64,000 nucleotides of DNA from Argyresthia goedartella. Its lineage: Eukaryota; Arthropoda; Insecta; Lepidoptera; Argyresthiidae. The stretch covers positions 15,865,231 through 15,929,230 of the forward strand of contig OX463815.1 in assembly GCA_949825045.1 (NCBI GenBank). Reading direction: 5' to 3'. The translations under genes were made by a program, and so were the position numbers. Shown here in pieces: positions 21,340-32,209 of this stretch. Positions within the stretch are counted from its first letter, which is position 1. Each line of letters begins with the position of its first letter. The notes under the pieces are model-generated. The model was not told the DNA's origin, searched no databases, and saw only the letters and a list, made by a program, of their open reading frames with translations.

Positions 21340-21660
21340 TCATACTCTTTTTACCCGACTAAGGCGACCGCCAAAAGGAAGGGTAATGATTTTGGCAGTC
21401 TATGTATGTATGTGGGTGGGTATGTATGTATGTCCACTCGTAGCGCCTAAACTACTGAACCGATTTTAGTAAATGAGGTGTCAATAGATTTGTAATAATT
21501 CTGGGGGTGACATAGGCTATGTAGATCTGATGTGGCGCCCTCTAGCGGCCATGAAAAACTCTGTTTAGTTAGGTAAATGTTTGGTACTCATGAACTATGA
21601 TAGCTAGAGAGTTGAAATTTTCACAGATGATGTGTTTCTGTTGCCGCTATAACAACAAAT
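21340..21660 (+). repeat. Interspersed repeat with (TGTA)n and a family A tail
   Basis: TTTTTACCCGACTAAGGCGA with CCAAAAGGAAGGGTAATGAT and a TATGTATG run (21400-21432) followed by CTACTGAACCGATTTTAGT form a repeat common in Lepidoptera. From about 21590, CATGAACTATGATAGCTAGA and TTTCACAGATGATGTG match the interior of family A, so two repeats are joined here. Confidence 0.65.
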
Positions 21661-22151
21661 ATTAAAAACAATAAATAATAAAATATAAGTAAAAAAAACT
21701 ATAACCCGACTACGTGAGTTAAGAGGTTTAAAAAGTGTGAAACAAGGAAATAATTCAGAAAGAAGTCAAGAAATGCGAAGGTACAAAAATGGTCGAGGTA
21801 GAGCCGTGGTCGCATACTGTATCTCACAAATGTGCAAAAAATCATTTACCATTGTAACTACAGCCTTTTCCAAGGTATAACTTTTAAGTGTTGTAATAAA
21901 TAAATAAAAAGTCCTTTACAATCATTATATGTAGGATATCACAGCACTTAAGTATAGTGTGTTAATGGACATTATATTAAGTCCTCCGACACCCTATTAC
22001 ATATTCACATTTTCGTATGAATAGATTAAGCAAACTTTCCGTCTTACAATTTTACTTTACTTATTACGTTTATTGTTTCTTGCTTTCGATTTTTGGAAAT
22101 ACTTGGAAGAATATTCTCCACAGTAGTTGGAATGGGATAGGCAAAATGGGT
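21661..22151. other. No gene recognised
   Basis: AT-rich; expected to hold gag of the minus-strand LTR element, but no gag motif or zinc knuckle is seen. Confidence 0.35.
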
Positions 22152-22892
22152 AAGTACTTGTATAAGACACATTGAATTTGGGGGAGGGGGGCGTGGAGGG
22201 GGGGAGGGGTAGGGGAGGGGAGGTCCCCCCACCTACCCCCCCTTTTAGGAAACCACTAGTTTTTATGTTATGGAGGTCCAAAGATTGAAGAAAATGCCTA
22301 CATTTTTTGGATTTCGGGGGAGTTGGAGGAGGAGAGGGGTTGGAGGAGGGGTTGCCAAGAGTAGGGGGTCGCCTCGCTCCGCTCCGCTTCGCTCCGGCTC
22401 CCGGGTCTGCTGTAACGTGTGAACCTAACAAACCTATCTTTAGTTTTTAAACAGGAAGTGACCTAAAGCAACCAATTTGGTTCTGATAAACTCCATAAAG
22501 TAGTTAGTAAGTAAACAAAGCCAAAGTCATCCAGAGAATCACGGATAAAACGAGAGCGCAACTGAACATTCACGAAACACGGAAGGAAAATGAAATGAGC
22601 AAGTCATTATGTCAGAAAATACAAAATTGCTGACGCAAATTTCTACCATTACAACAAAATCTTGTAATTTGTACTAAAATCATGTACCAATATCCAACGT
22701 TGGAGCTTTTGAGTTTGACATTTGTCGTTCCGAGATTGGCCAAGTTGTAAAAATCGCATAAACATATTTTATAATTAAAGTGCTAAAATTATGTTTCCTA
22801 AATCAGAAAATGGTATCAGAGGATAGCTAAGGACCCCCCCTAACCACCTAAGTACTCCAATCTTCAAATTTCAATGTGTCTTATATAAGACC
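22152..22892. mobile_element. TIR-bounded non-autonomous element (about 740 bp)
   Basis: The left end has TATAAGACACATTGAATTTG (22160-22179) and the right end its reverse complement form CAAATTTCAATGTGTCTTAT (22866-22885), with AAGTACTTG-like flanking ends. The interior has strong G-runs (22180-22245, 22313-22372), the matching right part ACCCCCCCTAACCACC, and GCTCCGCTCCGCTTCGCTCC. The Pro-rich frames across it are translations of these runs, not genes. It is inserted in the leader of the errantivirus-like element. Confidence 0.7.
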
Positions 22893-23059
22893 CAACCCAA
22901 AAGCTGGGATGGTGAATTAGGGCTACTAACAGTCTCCTCATTGTCTTTTCTTGAGTAATAGACGATCTCGATGTACCTTGCTTGCACTTTCTCACTTATA
23001 TAAGCACGCTCGTCGTACTTCTCGATGAAAACCATTCGGAAATCCTGCCGGCTGCGCCA
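22893..23059 (-). other. Leader and primer binding site of the errantivirus-like element
   Basis: The minus strand reads TGGCGCAGCCGGCAGGATT at 23059-23041, right after the LTR end GAGACTTATC. TGGCGCAGCC is the primer site type of 17.6/TED-like elements (tRNA-Ser class). The leader continues toward 22893, where the inverted-repeat element begins. Confidence 0.65.
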
Positions 23060-23296
23060 GATAAGTCTCGCGGCTGGAGGTGGGAGTTTTAAAAAGATTT
23101 TTTTTATTAAAAATAAAATCTACTGTTCTACAAGAGGGTTTGTCTACTACTGATTCTTAAAGCTAGTTGTTAAACATGGTTGGGACAAGAATTACAATCG
23201 ACTCTTTGTGCTGTTTCAGGATCCTGTAGCATACTAGGAAATTAAAAGATGTTGTGTGCTGAAACAGTGTTTTCTCTATTGTCGACTGACATAACT
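23060..23296 (-). repeat. 5' LTR of the errantivirus-like element
   Basis: On the minus strand it runs from AGTTATGTCAGTCGACAATA to AGCCGCGAGACTTATC and abuts a tRNA primer site, so it is the 5' LTR. It aligns with 1561-1174. Confidence 0.7.
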
Positions 23297-23899
23297 AGGT
23301 ACGTCAGTATAACTATATGTTTTGATAACTATGTGACACATTAGAACTGCAATCCTTTTTCATTTTCACAAATATCATGTCGGATAGACCTCGAGATCAA
23401 AAAAAAAAAACTGTAATTTATTGGCAAAAATCACGGGTTCAAACTGATAGTTGACAGTGCGAAAACGAACCTACAGTTCCGATGACGTACCTTGTGTTGG
23501 CTTTTTTGTAAGGAACAGAGCTCTGCGTCAATCTCTTTCTCCATCTTTCGCTTTGTGACAGGTTAACTGATGTGACGTCACTGACGCTGATAGGTGTTTT
23601 AAACACGTTCCATTTCACGTTACTTTAAATTTGAATTTTTTGTTGAATATTAATGCTAAATAAAATAAAAACGTGCTAAAGAAGGGCGATTTTATGATAT
23701 ATATAAGGTCTCAAAATGATATCAAATGTTTAGATATCTGAATTGCAGCTTCTCTTTTGTCTCTTTTTGGGTTTCATAAAAGAAATGCGATGTTACAAGA
23801 AATACTTATCTCAGCAGTGTGCATTGCACTGTTCAATTACATAGGTCATGAGGACTTTACTATATATAGTACCTGTAGGTACTTGCGTGCTATACATAT
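23297..23899. other. No gene recognised
   Basis: Flank of the LTR element on its 5' side. It has an A-run at 23400-23411 and no ORF of note. Confidence 0.4.
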
Positions 23900-24110
23900 A
23901 CAGGTTGTCCTGTAAACAACGGATATCCCCGACGCTATTGAAAGCCCTGATGAGGATGATTTTGAATAACTTTTACTGTGAAACTGCTTTGACCAGAGCA
24001 ACTTTATTTTTGACATCTCCACACATTTTGGGCAGGGCGGTCAGCTGATTTATGTAGAGTGACAAATCAAATCGGTTTCATAGTGAGTGTTGTTCAGAAT
24101 GATGAGGTCT
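23900..24110 (+). repeat. Family J repeat, copy 1
   Basis: Shares with 63055-63250 the phrases ATACAGGTTGT, GTAACTTTTACTATGAAACC (here AATAACTTTTACTGTGAAAC), TTGATCAGAGCA (TTGACCAGAGCA) and CAAATCGGTTTCAT. Non-coding. Confidence 0.6.
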
Positions 24111-24815
24111 ATCAACAGCTCCAGGATCCTGTACAACCTGACCCAGCTACAATCTCAGTTCAGTCTGAGAATAAACGCTTGATTTCAGGTTGCATTAATC
24201 TGTTTATTTTTCGGCTGTGCTGATCAGGAGCATAAGATAATTCAGCAGGTGCATCTTCTGCCATATAAGACGTAGGATCAGCACAATGCCGGCAACTATC
24301 GGATTACTTAGTATAGATATAGTAGATCGCGCTTTGAATTTACTCAAATCGGCGAAGAAAGAACATGATCGGCGACTGGGATTAAACTGTATAATCGAAC
24401 ATAATGTATCTGTTTCACTTTTCGGCTCTAATGCGAGGATATAACGTCGAAGAGTAGCAGTATATTTTAATTCGACTAGTTTCTCTTCAATTTCACATAC
24501 ATCGGACTCAGATTACATATATATTTCTGACTGAGACCATCGGCAGAGCTCTGAAACTCAATCGATACGCCCGCGATATAGCTGTCATGAATAATTAAGA
24601 TGGATGAGCATTTTTTTTCAATTTACTTCTTTGTAAAGGCAGGTAGGTAGAAATTCTCTTTTGTTTCCAGACTTGTGCACATGAACTGCTTTCGTCTTGA
24701 TTGATGGAGTATTCAGCCTATGAGATCTCTCAAGCAATTGTTATGTACTTACTACTGACCGATGCTGGAATAATAGCGAAAAGAGTTGGGAATTCGCGTA
24801 TAACACTCAGAGTAA
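24111..24815. other. No gene recognised
   Basis: Mixed-composition unique-looking DNA without a credible frame. Confidence 0.4.
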
Positions 24816-25205
24816 TATATATGTCACCGTAAGATTGTCAAAACCGTTAGTTTATAAACTAACGCGTTTGTTTGTAAACTTTCGAAAAATTGTTAACCAG
24901 ACCGGGTTAAGAATTTATTTTTCTTTTGTTCTTACACGTCAACCTAACACGAAGACTATTCGGGGGCTTCGCCGCACTCGTCCCCTCTAATCTTCACCTA
25001 AGCTAACGCAGTGTTTTCCCTGGTATTTCCTTTGCAATTCATGAATAAACCAGTACGCAATTTAATGGTTTCATTATAAACTAACGCGTCATATCGTAAG
25101 CAATACGGTACAGTTTACAATTTATCGATAGTTTGGAAGCTAACGAGAAAAAAACCGTTAGATTATAAACTAACGGATTTGACAATCTAACGATGACATA
25201 TATAT
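24816..25205. mobile_element. TIR element M1 (about 390 bp)
   Basis: Left end ATATATGTCACCGTAAGATT then GTCAAAACCGTTAGTTTATA; the right end is the inverted equivalent (TTTGACAATCTAACGATGAC, CCGTTAGATTATAAACTAAC). The arms are about 50 bp with few mismatches. Extra AAACTAACGCG motifs repeat inside. The centre (24930-25020) carries the CAACCTAACACGAAG ... CTTCACCTAAGCTAACGCAG module also present in M2 and M3. Confidence 0.8.
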
Positions 25206-25315
25206 AAATAGCTGATGCTGATGGTGATAAGAAATTATCATTTACCGAGATAACGTTACCCTCCTTCTGGTGCAGTCGGATAAAAAGTATCCTTTATGTT
25301 ACTCCAGCTCATAAA

Positions 25316-25442
25316 ATATGTCTTTGCCAAATTTTATTCAAATCCGTTCAGCCGTTTAACCGTGATTGAGGCACAAACACACAAACACCCAAACACCCAA
25401 ACATCTAAACATCGCTACTTTCACATTTATAATATTAGTTGG
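25316..25442 (+). repeat. LINE/SINE 3' end with CAAACAC tail
   Basis: AAATCCGTTCAGCCGTTTAA followed by ACACAAACACCCAAACACCC and TTTATAATATTAGTTGGAT is the well-known 3' end of RTE-type LINEs and their SINEs in Lepidoptera. A similar piece lies at 62990-63050. Confidence 0.6.
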
Positions 25443-26577
25443 ATAGGTTGACCATCTTATATAGGTGTAGGTGTATTTGTTGATCTGGGTTGTGAACGAA
25501 GCCATTATTTAATAATACTCGAATTACAGTTATCTATCTCCAAGATATTCATCCCTTGTTACTCGAGTGTATTGGAAATAAAAACGAAAGAGACGCAGTT
25601 GTGACTTCACTTAAGATAAATATTTTAGATTTAGGTATTTTTCAGACCTTTCTAGCTGAACCTCTGTCTAGAGAGGAATTAATTTATAATTTATAAGTAT
25701 ATTAGTGATAGTTTAAGAAAGCGTTAGTTTATAATATTAAATAAGCTTGTACTGTTTTTAGAATAAGTTACAATGGGGCTGACATGCGTCCGTATGGTGC
25801 CAAAGCCCCTAAATAAAATAAAGACTAAAAAATAATTATATATTGCACCCCAGAATTACACATATTTTTTATTGCAATAAAATTTACCTAAGTTATACTT
25901 TTTACAATTTTGCAGAGAAATGCGGAGTTTCGATTCATGGACTTTTTCTTCACAAAAAAACACCTTTCAATGAGAAAACAGTACTTTATCAGAGCAGGGG
26001 TGGAAGTACGTAACTTATCCTGCTTCTAAGTACTATCGAACCATCTGAATCATGACCCACCATAAGCTTATTTTGCTAAACCCCTTAAATGCAAGTAGGT
26101 CGAAATTCGCTTGAAGGTTTATTTCCTTGGTAACGAACTTGTTATCATTTGATTAGACACTGACATTACGATAGATCTTACAAGTTTGAAAGTTTCAAAC
26201 GAATTATCAGGCAAATGGGTCATGATTCAGTTGGTTCGATTGTACATTAAGATTTGGACAAACTAATTGTCTTACAGACGCCTCCAAAATCCAAAATCTA
26301 AGCGCCCATCAAAGTCATGTGACGCGTAATCTGGCAAATTATCTTTAGCAATGGCATGGCATGCATGCCACTCCTATACTAATTTGTCTGTAACGTTACA
26401 TAGATGGGCGCGCGGACTAAAACAAAGTCTCTATGTGACATCAAAATGAAACAGCAGCTTAGATTTACTAAATACAAAATTTTAGTATGTTTTTCATGAA
26501 CTTTGTACTTTCCTGAGATATTGAAAGAGAGAGGGGATTTAAATAATCATAAACCTGGACTCTCCAAAAATATGTAA
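25443..26577. other. No gene recognised
   Basis: AT-rich DNA. A short palindrome GGCATGGCATGCATGCC sits at 26353-26369. No ORF above noise. Confidence 0.4.
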
Positions 26578-26834
26578 TAATAATAATAATTCCTCGGACA
26601 CTATTTACACACATTTATCTACCCCCAAACTAGGATTCCCTGTATCTTGGGTACTAGACAACGATACACATACTTGTATAGATAAATATTATACTTAGAT
26701 AGATAAACAACCATGGCTAGGGTACAAACATCCGTTCTCGTCAAATAAATATTTGCCCCCATCGGGACTCGACCCCGGGATCCTTGGCTTTGTAGGCAGG
26801 TTCACTGCCGACTCGGCCATTCGGGTTGTCAAAA
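26578..26834 (-). mobile_element. SINE family 2, copy 1
   Basis: On the minus strand: GAATGGCCGAGTCGGCAGTG (box A TGGCCGAGTCGG), GGGGTCGAGTCCC (box B), a body with GGTTGTTTATCTATCTAAGT, and the conserved segment ATACAGGGAATCCTAGTTTG. It ends in an (ATT)n tail. It is tRNA-derived, transcribed by RNA polymerase III if active. Confidence 0.85.
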
Positions 26835-27358
26835 TGGATGTATAAGTAACACCCGAAAAAAGTGATAAAATACCTTATGATATGACACCTGTCTATTTCC
26901 ACCATACCTATACCGGATCTGATTTATCTTCCCCGATATAAATAAAGGATAGGAGTTGGAAGTTTGGACGTATTACCGATATATCAGAAGAATTGGGTCT
27001 CAATTGATGGATACTACTTGTGGCAATCATCATGTTTTCGCGAACGATGGGTTAGTGTAGTGAACGCGGGCCGACTAATCATAGATTTGTTTGCCCTGGT
27101 TGGATTACAGTGGATTTAGGAGGGAAACTTGGCTATTGACCTCTGAGTGGTGTTGTTACTGCAAACACTAACGAAGGTATAGCGACGGAGTTTAATTTCC
27201 GACCAACCTAAGGTTGAATATCGTATAGCAAACTGGAACCATAAGAGCTATGCCATTACAGCACTACAGAACTAAGCAACTGATTTATTATTCTGTGATT
27301 GACGAAAATTTTCTTTTACTGACAACTTTTCGCAACGGGGTTATTCATTGCTAATGGC
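26835..27358. other. No gene recognised
   Basis: Unique-looking DNA between a SINE and element M2. Confidence 0.4.
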
Positions 27359-27602
27359 TAGTATTTAATCGCACATCAAAAATACTGATCAGCAAAAACA
27401 CTTTTTATATTTTAAATATTTTGTGTGTACTCAAGGTTATGTTTTAAGTATGTTTTGTTGTTCTTAAATGTTCAACCTAACACTTAGGATAAAGGGTGCT
27501 TCGCTTCGCTCACCCCTTTACCCTTCACCTAAGCTACCGCAGCAAATACAAGGGATATTTGTTGCGCAAGTCAGTATTTTTGATCTGCAGTTAAATATTT
27601 CC
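27359..27602. mobile_element. TIR element M2 (about 245 bp)
   Basis: Left GTATTTAATCGCACATCAAA and AATACTGATC; right, inverted, CAGTATTTTTGATCTGCAGT and TAAATA. The termini differ from M1 and M3, but the centre 27462-27543 (TTCAACCTAACACTTAGGAT ... CTTCACCTAAGCTACCGCAG) is the shared module. Confidence 0.7.
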
Positions 27603-27834
27603 CATTGTTAATTTGATCATAGAGTTATTTGGTAAACAAATAGTTTCGTTTATCTGAGGTTTTGACAATTTGTTATTGACAATTATTGACATTTCAGTTA
27701 CTGGAATTTTCGACCTTAATGCCTTTTGAGTGTCTAACGAAATGAGTAGGGAGTTAAAATTAAAGGCGCGGAGTTTTACAGCTTTTTTTTCAGAAAACCG
27801 AACACATAACGTAACATAACATAACATAACAATT

Positions 27835-27892
27835 ACATACAGGCACTTAATTTGCTTCTGGCCCCACACTAGGATACCCTGTGTCATTGTTC
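27835..27892 (-). repeat. SINE family 1 body fragment
   Basis: TTGCTTCTGGCCCCACACTA and GGATACCCTGTGTC are the reversed SINE 1 body; the tRNA head is missing. Confidence 0.7.
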
Positions 27893-27949
27893 ATAAATAG
27901 TATTGTATTGATTGATTATAAAATCGTGTGCGTGGTTCTTGTGCTGCGC

Positions 27950-28430
27950 CGGAAAATCAGAGCTCAATTTCTGTTTGTCATTAATGTAATCATCTAACCT
28001 ATAATATGCTTTATAATATAATGTTTTTTAATAATGCCTTTAAATTTCTTCTGTGACAAATTTAATATCTCTTCCGGTATTTTGTTATAGTATTGTATAC
28101 TTAGACCCACAAATGAAGTTTTAACTTTAGCTAGTCTCTATTAAGGTTGGTCAATTATATTTCCGTCAACATTTTTAGTAAACTATCTATCTACATATAA
28201 GTAAGCTATCTATGTTCTTCCTAACTTACATGGTATTTTCATAAATATATTGACACGGTACAGTCGTTATGCTAATTTCTTTGAACAGTTCCCTCAGGGA
28301 GTCACGACTGCGTAGGTTTTAAATTGCTCTAATAGCCCTTTTTTGTAGAACAAAAATTGAGTCAATATCAGCATTTCGTCTCCACAGCAAAATTCCGTAG
28401 GACATAATGCTGTGGAAATAACTAAAGTAA
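27950..28430 (-). pseudogene. LINE reverse transcriptase C-terminal remnant
   Basis: Minus-strand translation from 28415 reads MSYGILLWRRNADIDSIFVL, then LQKRAIRAI, RSRDSLRELFKEI and YIYENTM, and further on FICGSKYTIL and KAYYRLDDYINDK. This block order is the C-terminal third of a Jockey/CR1-group RT of the same kind as at 54555-54700. Stops are frequent. A SINE 1 scrap lies next to it. Confidence 0.75.
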
Positions 28431-28439
28431 ATATTCCCG

Positions 28440-28485
28440 ATGATTCCCACATCACAGGGTATCCTAGAGTGGGGATCAGGGACGA
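28440..28485 (+). repeat. SINE family 1 scrap
   Basis: CACAGGGTATCCTAGAGTGG is the conserved SINE body segment with one change. Neither head nor tail is present. Confidence 0.5.
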
Positions 28486-28744
28486 AACTTGTAAATTACT
28501 TTCTTGTGCAATTTTTTTTTTATTTATTTTACCTAATTAAAACAGAAAATCGAACAGTTGACAGATGCGAAATGCAAATTTTACAAAAAGTTAGGATTGG
28601 CTCCACTTTCCTCTCTTTAATTTCACGTTGTTATAGTATTTTGAAAATTTTATTCATTCGGCCATTGAGCGAAATATACATATTTGTGCTGGTTAGGAAG
28701 TAAAAATCGTTTCCTATCGTACAGAAAAAGTTAAGGACCAAAAA

Positions 28745-29070
28745 AATATATAACCTGTCTGTCTGAGTCTGAATCGCGCACCGAGGTTTAATAACAAATT
28801 ACGTTTTTTTTTATGTGATGTAACAACAAATTGACGGGTTTCGGATTTTTCCCTTTCTCTTGTGCTACAGTACCTTGCTTCTTGTCAAGTTTCATGATTC
28901 TATGAGAACGGGAAGCACCCTATAGGTTATGATTGCCTTATGCGTGTGTCAAGCAAAGTCAGCAATTTAGCGCCTTAAAGGGCCATATCTTTTGACTGCG
29001 TTGACCTAGAAAATTGTTTTTTTTACAGCTTTAAGGGGTTACAGTCTTGAGTTATCAAATTCAACTTGAT
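28745..29070 (+). repeat. Family G repeat, copy 1
   Basis: GAGTCTGAATCGCGCACCGA, CAGTACCTTGCTTCTTGTCA, AGTTTCATGATTCTATG, ATATCTTTTGACTGCGTTGA and AATTCAACTTGATACC occur in this order. Reversed at 48465-48700 and direct at 61852-62245. Non-coding. Confidence 0.7.
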
Positions 29071-30079
29071 ACCTAACCCTCAATTGGTGATCAATTTATA
29101 ATTGTTTGGTTCTTCACGTGACAGATCTACTAATTAGGAGACCAATGTAATACTTTTTTCTCGGTGATTATAAAATTTATTTTCGGCGACCAATATTATA
29201 TTATTTAGTGATACAATTTGGATGACAGATCTATTATTTTAGGAAAAACCTGATTTATTAGGTGATCAAAAGGGCATTTATTAGGTGATCAATAAAATCA
29301 TACCCATATTCAAATACGTTCTCATACCAGCAGCATTGAAGGAGGCAGTCTGTTTATTTACTGACCTACTGTATAGGTAAATCCGAATGGTTTTCGAAAT
29401 AAAAGAGACTAATTAATTAAAGAAAAAAAAGTTGCAATACTCAATGTGACGTAATACTAAATTCAATATGGCGCCCTCTCTAGAGGGCGTAACCATTACT
29501 TTACGCCCGTTAGTAAAAAATTGGGGCTTAATAGGCACATTCAATATATATATATTACTAGCTATTGCCCGCTGCTTTGCTTGCATTTCGTCGAATCGTT
29601 AGAAGCGACCGCCAGGCTGGCTATTTGTTTTAGTAATCGGGGTTTAGTTTTTGAGCTTATTGTCTTGTTTTACGCGTATATTTGTTTATACTTTAACATC
29701 ATTATGATTCTTATCATATATTCTAATATGTGATTTTTATTCAAATAAATTCAAACATATTGCAAACAACCTGGATCTTTGCGTAGCCTAAATAATTTAA
29801 AACAAGACAATAAGTTCAAATAAAACTAAAACCATAATGCTCATCAAAGCTATTTACTTTGTTCAAATGCCATTTGTTTAGTACTAAGAGCCCACTAAGA
29901 GATTGCTCGATCTGGCTAGATGTTTATGGAACGACATTTGGAAACAAAAACATTCGAAGGTCGCGAGTTTGAGCCGAACCTCTATCGCCAACAACGAGGT
30001 TCTGTGCAAGTAAATTTTCGAAATGAACATGAACAAAGACATGAAAATTTAACCAAATTATATATTTTTAATCATATAT
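29071..30079. other. Repeat-poor stretch, nothing coding
   Basis: Contains repeated GGTGATCAA phrases at 29087, 29261 and 29285 and ACTAGCTATTGCCCGCTGC at 29561, a common start of truncated retroposons in Lepidoptera. The short ORF at 29920-30120 has no recognisable domain. Confidence 0.45.
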
Positions 30080-30170
30080 CATTTACACACAGTAACACAT
30101 TGCTTCTAGCCCCACACTAGGTTACCCTGTGTCGTGGGAAGCAGAAACAGCGACGTCACCATCATAATAT
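30080..30170 (-). repeat. SINE family 1 body fragment
   Basis: TTGCTTCTAGCCCCACACTA, GGTTACCCTGTGTCGTGG and CAGAAACAGCGACGTCAC give the reversed SINE 1 body without head. Confidence 0.75.
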
Positions 30171-30255
30171 ATACTAGCAGAAAGCGCAGCTTTGTAAGGG
30201 TACTTTTTTCGTAAACAAAACTTTTCTCACTTATTAAATTCCTCTTATAATTTAT

Positions 30256-30936
30256 TTCTCAAAATTTACTATTTTTAAGGAAATACTCAGTATTTATTGA
30301 AAAACGTATTTACACTGTCTTCAGTTTATTTTCAGATTATAGCAGTGATTTCACCAGATATTAGTAGGTATGTTAGAATTTCAGTTTTGAAGTATTACAA
30401 ATAATTTAAAAAAATTACGTTCTAAATAGTTTTGACTTCAGTATTGGGTTTCTGAATTGAAAAATTCACCTACATTTGCCTATGTTGATGCGAATGGTTT
30501 TCCACAATGTACTGCTGATTAATGAACGATTGAATGAATTACACTTGTTTACAACAAAATATCTAGGCATGAAACCAGTGTAAGTATCTTATCTTTAGAG
30601 TAACCTGCGATTTCTGAATTGAGAATTTCACTAATTGAATACCTACTTAAGTATCGTTCTGTCTTTGCAGATGTCACAAAAAAGAACGGGACAGAACGAT
30701 ACTTAGGTATTAATTTAGCGAATTTCTCAATTCAGAAACCCAATCCTGAAGTCAAAACTATTTAGAACGTATTTTTTTTTTAATTATTTGTAATACTTCA
30801 AAACTGAAATGCTAACATACCTACTACTATCTGGTGAAATCACAACTATATTCTGAAAATAAACTGAAGACGGTGTAAATATGTTTTTCAATAAACACTG
30901 AGTATTTCCTTAAAAATAGTAAATTTTGAGAGTGTT
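30256..30936. mobile_element. Foldback element with 220 bp inverted arms
   Basis: The left arm (30256-30475) and right arm (30717-30936) are reverse complements with about 90% identity by eye; examples are TTTTAAGGAAATACTCAGT, CAGTTTATTTTCAGA and GTCAAAACTATTTAGAACGT against its complement. Inside, a second nested hairpin (30612-30740) pairs TTTCTGAATTGAGAA...AAGTATCGTTCTGTC with GACAGAACGATACTT...TTCTCAATTCAGAAA. No ORF. The structure fits a non-autonomous DNA transposon or an inverted duplication. Confidence 0.9.
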
Positions 30937-31670
30937 AGAGCTGTAACACTATTTTGCGTTTTATATTTTTTGACTTTATCCAGAAAATAAAATTTCAATG
31001 AAATTCATGGAAACTAAACATGAACCTAAATTAATGTGTCAAAGCTCCTATAGGTGTATAGTTTCTTCATATACCTACATAGCAATACCAAACGATGTGC
31101 CGGATTATGGCTTAGTGGTATAAGTTATAAGTGGTATAATCTTTCTAATCAAATTATGGTTGTTTCGGCATTTCATCTCTAAAGTGTTTTTTAATCTGCA
31201 CTCGAAAATTGAACTTATCATGGCTCATGTCATGATTCAATACAATTCCAATACATTATCCCTTTATAAGGCTCTGTCAACTAATGCCCACCAAATTTTC
31301 AACCTTATTCCTTGGTTCCTAGGTTTTAGACTCTAGGTCTAATACCTATAAAAAAATCGGCATACTTAAGCATTATAAAGGATTAATATCAACATTCCAT
31401 TATGTGAAGGTAATTTTCTGTAATTCTTCTCTTTCAAGTCTCATGCTACCACTTCCACTATAGCCCATGTATGGAACTAGCTTCGCTATAGACGGACCTA
31501 AAAGGTAAAACAATAGCATTTAGGGACAAAGGACTTTCATTTTCTTTGTAAAAGGGACCCTTTGAGAGAGTGAATTGCTTCTTTGATTTATTGAATGGTT
31601 TTGAATTACTGGTTATTATGGGCATGACGTACACAAAAAGTTTAGTTGAGGAAACAAGCTTTACGGTATT
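30937..31670. other. No gene recognised
   Basis: AT-rich flank between the foldback and the TATT-flanked transposon. Confidence 0.4.
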
Positions 31671-31830
31671 GGGTCATTCCAAACAAAGTGCGAAAGGGAT
31701 TTTAATCGTAGCAAAATGGTCTATTTTGGGCTAAGTTGTGTATTTTTCTGAGATACATACATTACGTATTAAAACACAGCTTAAAAATGAATAATTTATT
31801 AAAAAATCGCAAAAATCTTAAAAGACGGCT

Positions 31831-31870
31831 ACACAGAAATGACGACAAAATCCACAGTAATGACGAAAAC
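31831..31870 (+). promoter_or_regulatory. Subterminal repeat motifs, left side
   Basis: ACACAGAAATGACG (31831-31844) and CCACAGTAATGACG (31852-31865) are two direct copies of a motif that recurs at the other end of the element. The motif contains the inverted core of the terminal repeat (GTCATT). Probable transposase binding sites. Confidence 0.6.
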
Positions 31871-31984
31871 AAAAAAAAATATGTTTGGCATGAGTATAAC
31901 AAATTTTCTGTAAGCTTATATAAAAAAAATAACTGTGTATTCACGTACATAACTAATTATCTTCATAATTATTTTCATAACAAA

Positions 31985-32060
31985 CCTTAAAAAAATCCAG
32001 CAACATTGTACACAGTTATGACTATCATATCTGTGTACAATGTTACTGGATATTTTAAGG
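31985..32060. repeat. Hairpin downstream of the transposase-like gene
   Basis: TCCAGCAACATTGTACACAG (31996-32015) and CTGTGTACAATGTTACTGGA (32031-32050) pair at 19 of 20 positions around a 15-base loop, and CCTTAAAA/TTTTAAGG extends the stem outside. It lies within the transposon, 150 bases after the gene's stop. Confidence 0.85.
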
Positions 32061-32209
32061 AATACTCTTTATCAAAATACTCTTTCTTCATAAGTTTTCT
32101 CAATCTTAAAATAGTTATCTAACTTATTATTCAGTCTTTGTTTTAGTAGGAACTTTTTGCTGACTAAATACAATTAAAAATAATCAAAAATTAAAAGTTT
32201 TATAACAAT

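Larger units (their letters stand above)
1174..23296 (-). mobile_element. Ancient errantivirus-like LTR element, split by nested insertions
   Basis: All parts lie on the minus strand in retroviral order from high to low coordinate: 5' LTR (23296-23060), primer site, leader, protease (about 21.2 kb), reverse transcriptase (20.4 kb), RNase H (19.8-19.25 kb), integrase (16.1-15.7 kb), env-like region (2.6-1.6 kb), polypurine tract and 3' LTR (1561-1174). The LTRs begin AGTT and the primer site is TGGCGCAGCC, as in gypsy-group errantiviruses such as TED or 17.6. The two LTRs are clearly related but diverged by roughly a fifth or more by eye, and the 3' copy carries about 150 extra bases. Gag was not recognised. 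The interval is stuffed with LINEs, a second LTR element and inverted-repeat elements. That all parts derive from one insertion is an inference; they could be two related insertions. All coding parts are broken. Confidence 0.55.

Noticed and set aside
22044..22431. Two proline-rich minus-strand ORFs
   Set aside because: They translate the C/G runs of a non-coding inverted-repeat element and overlap each other in two frames.
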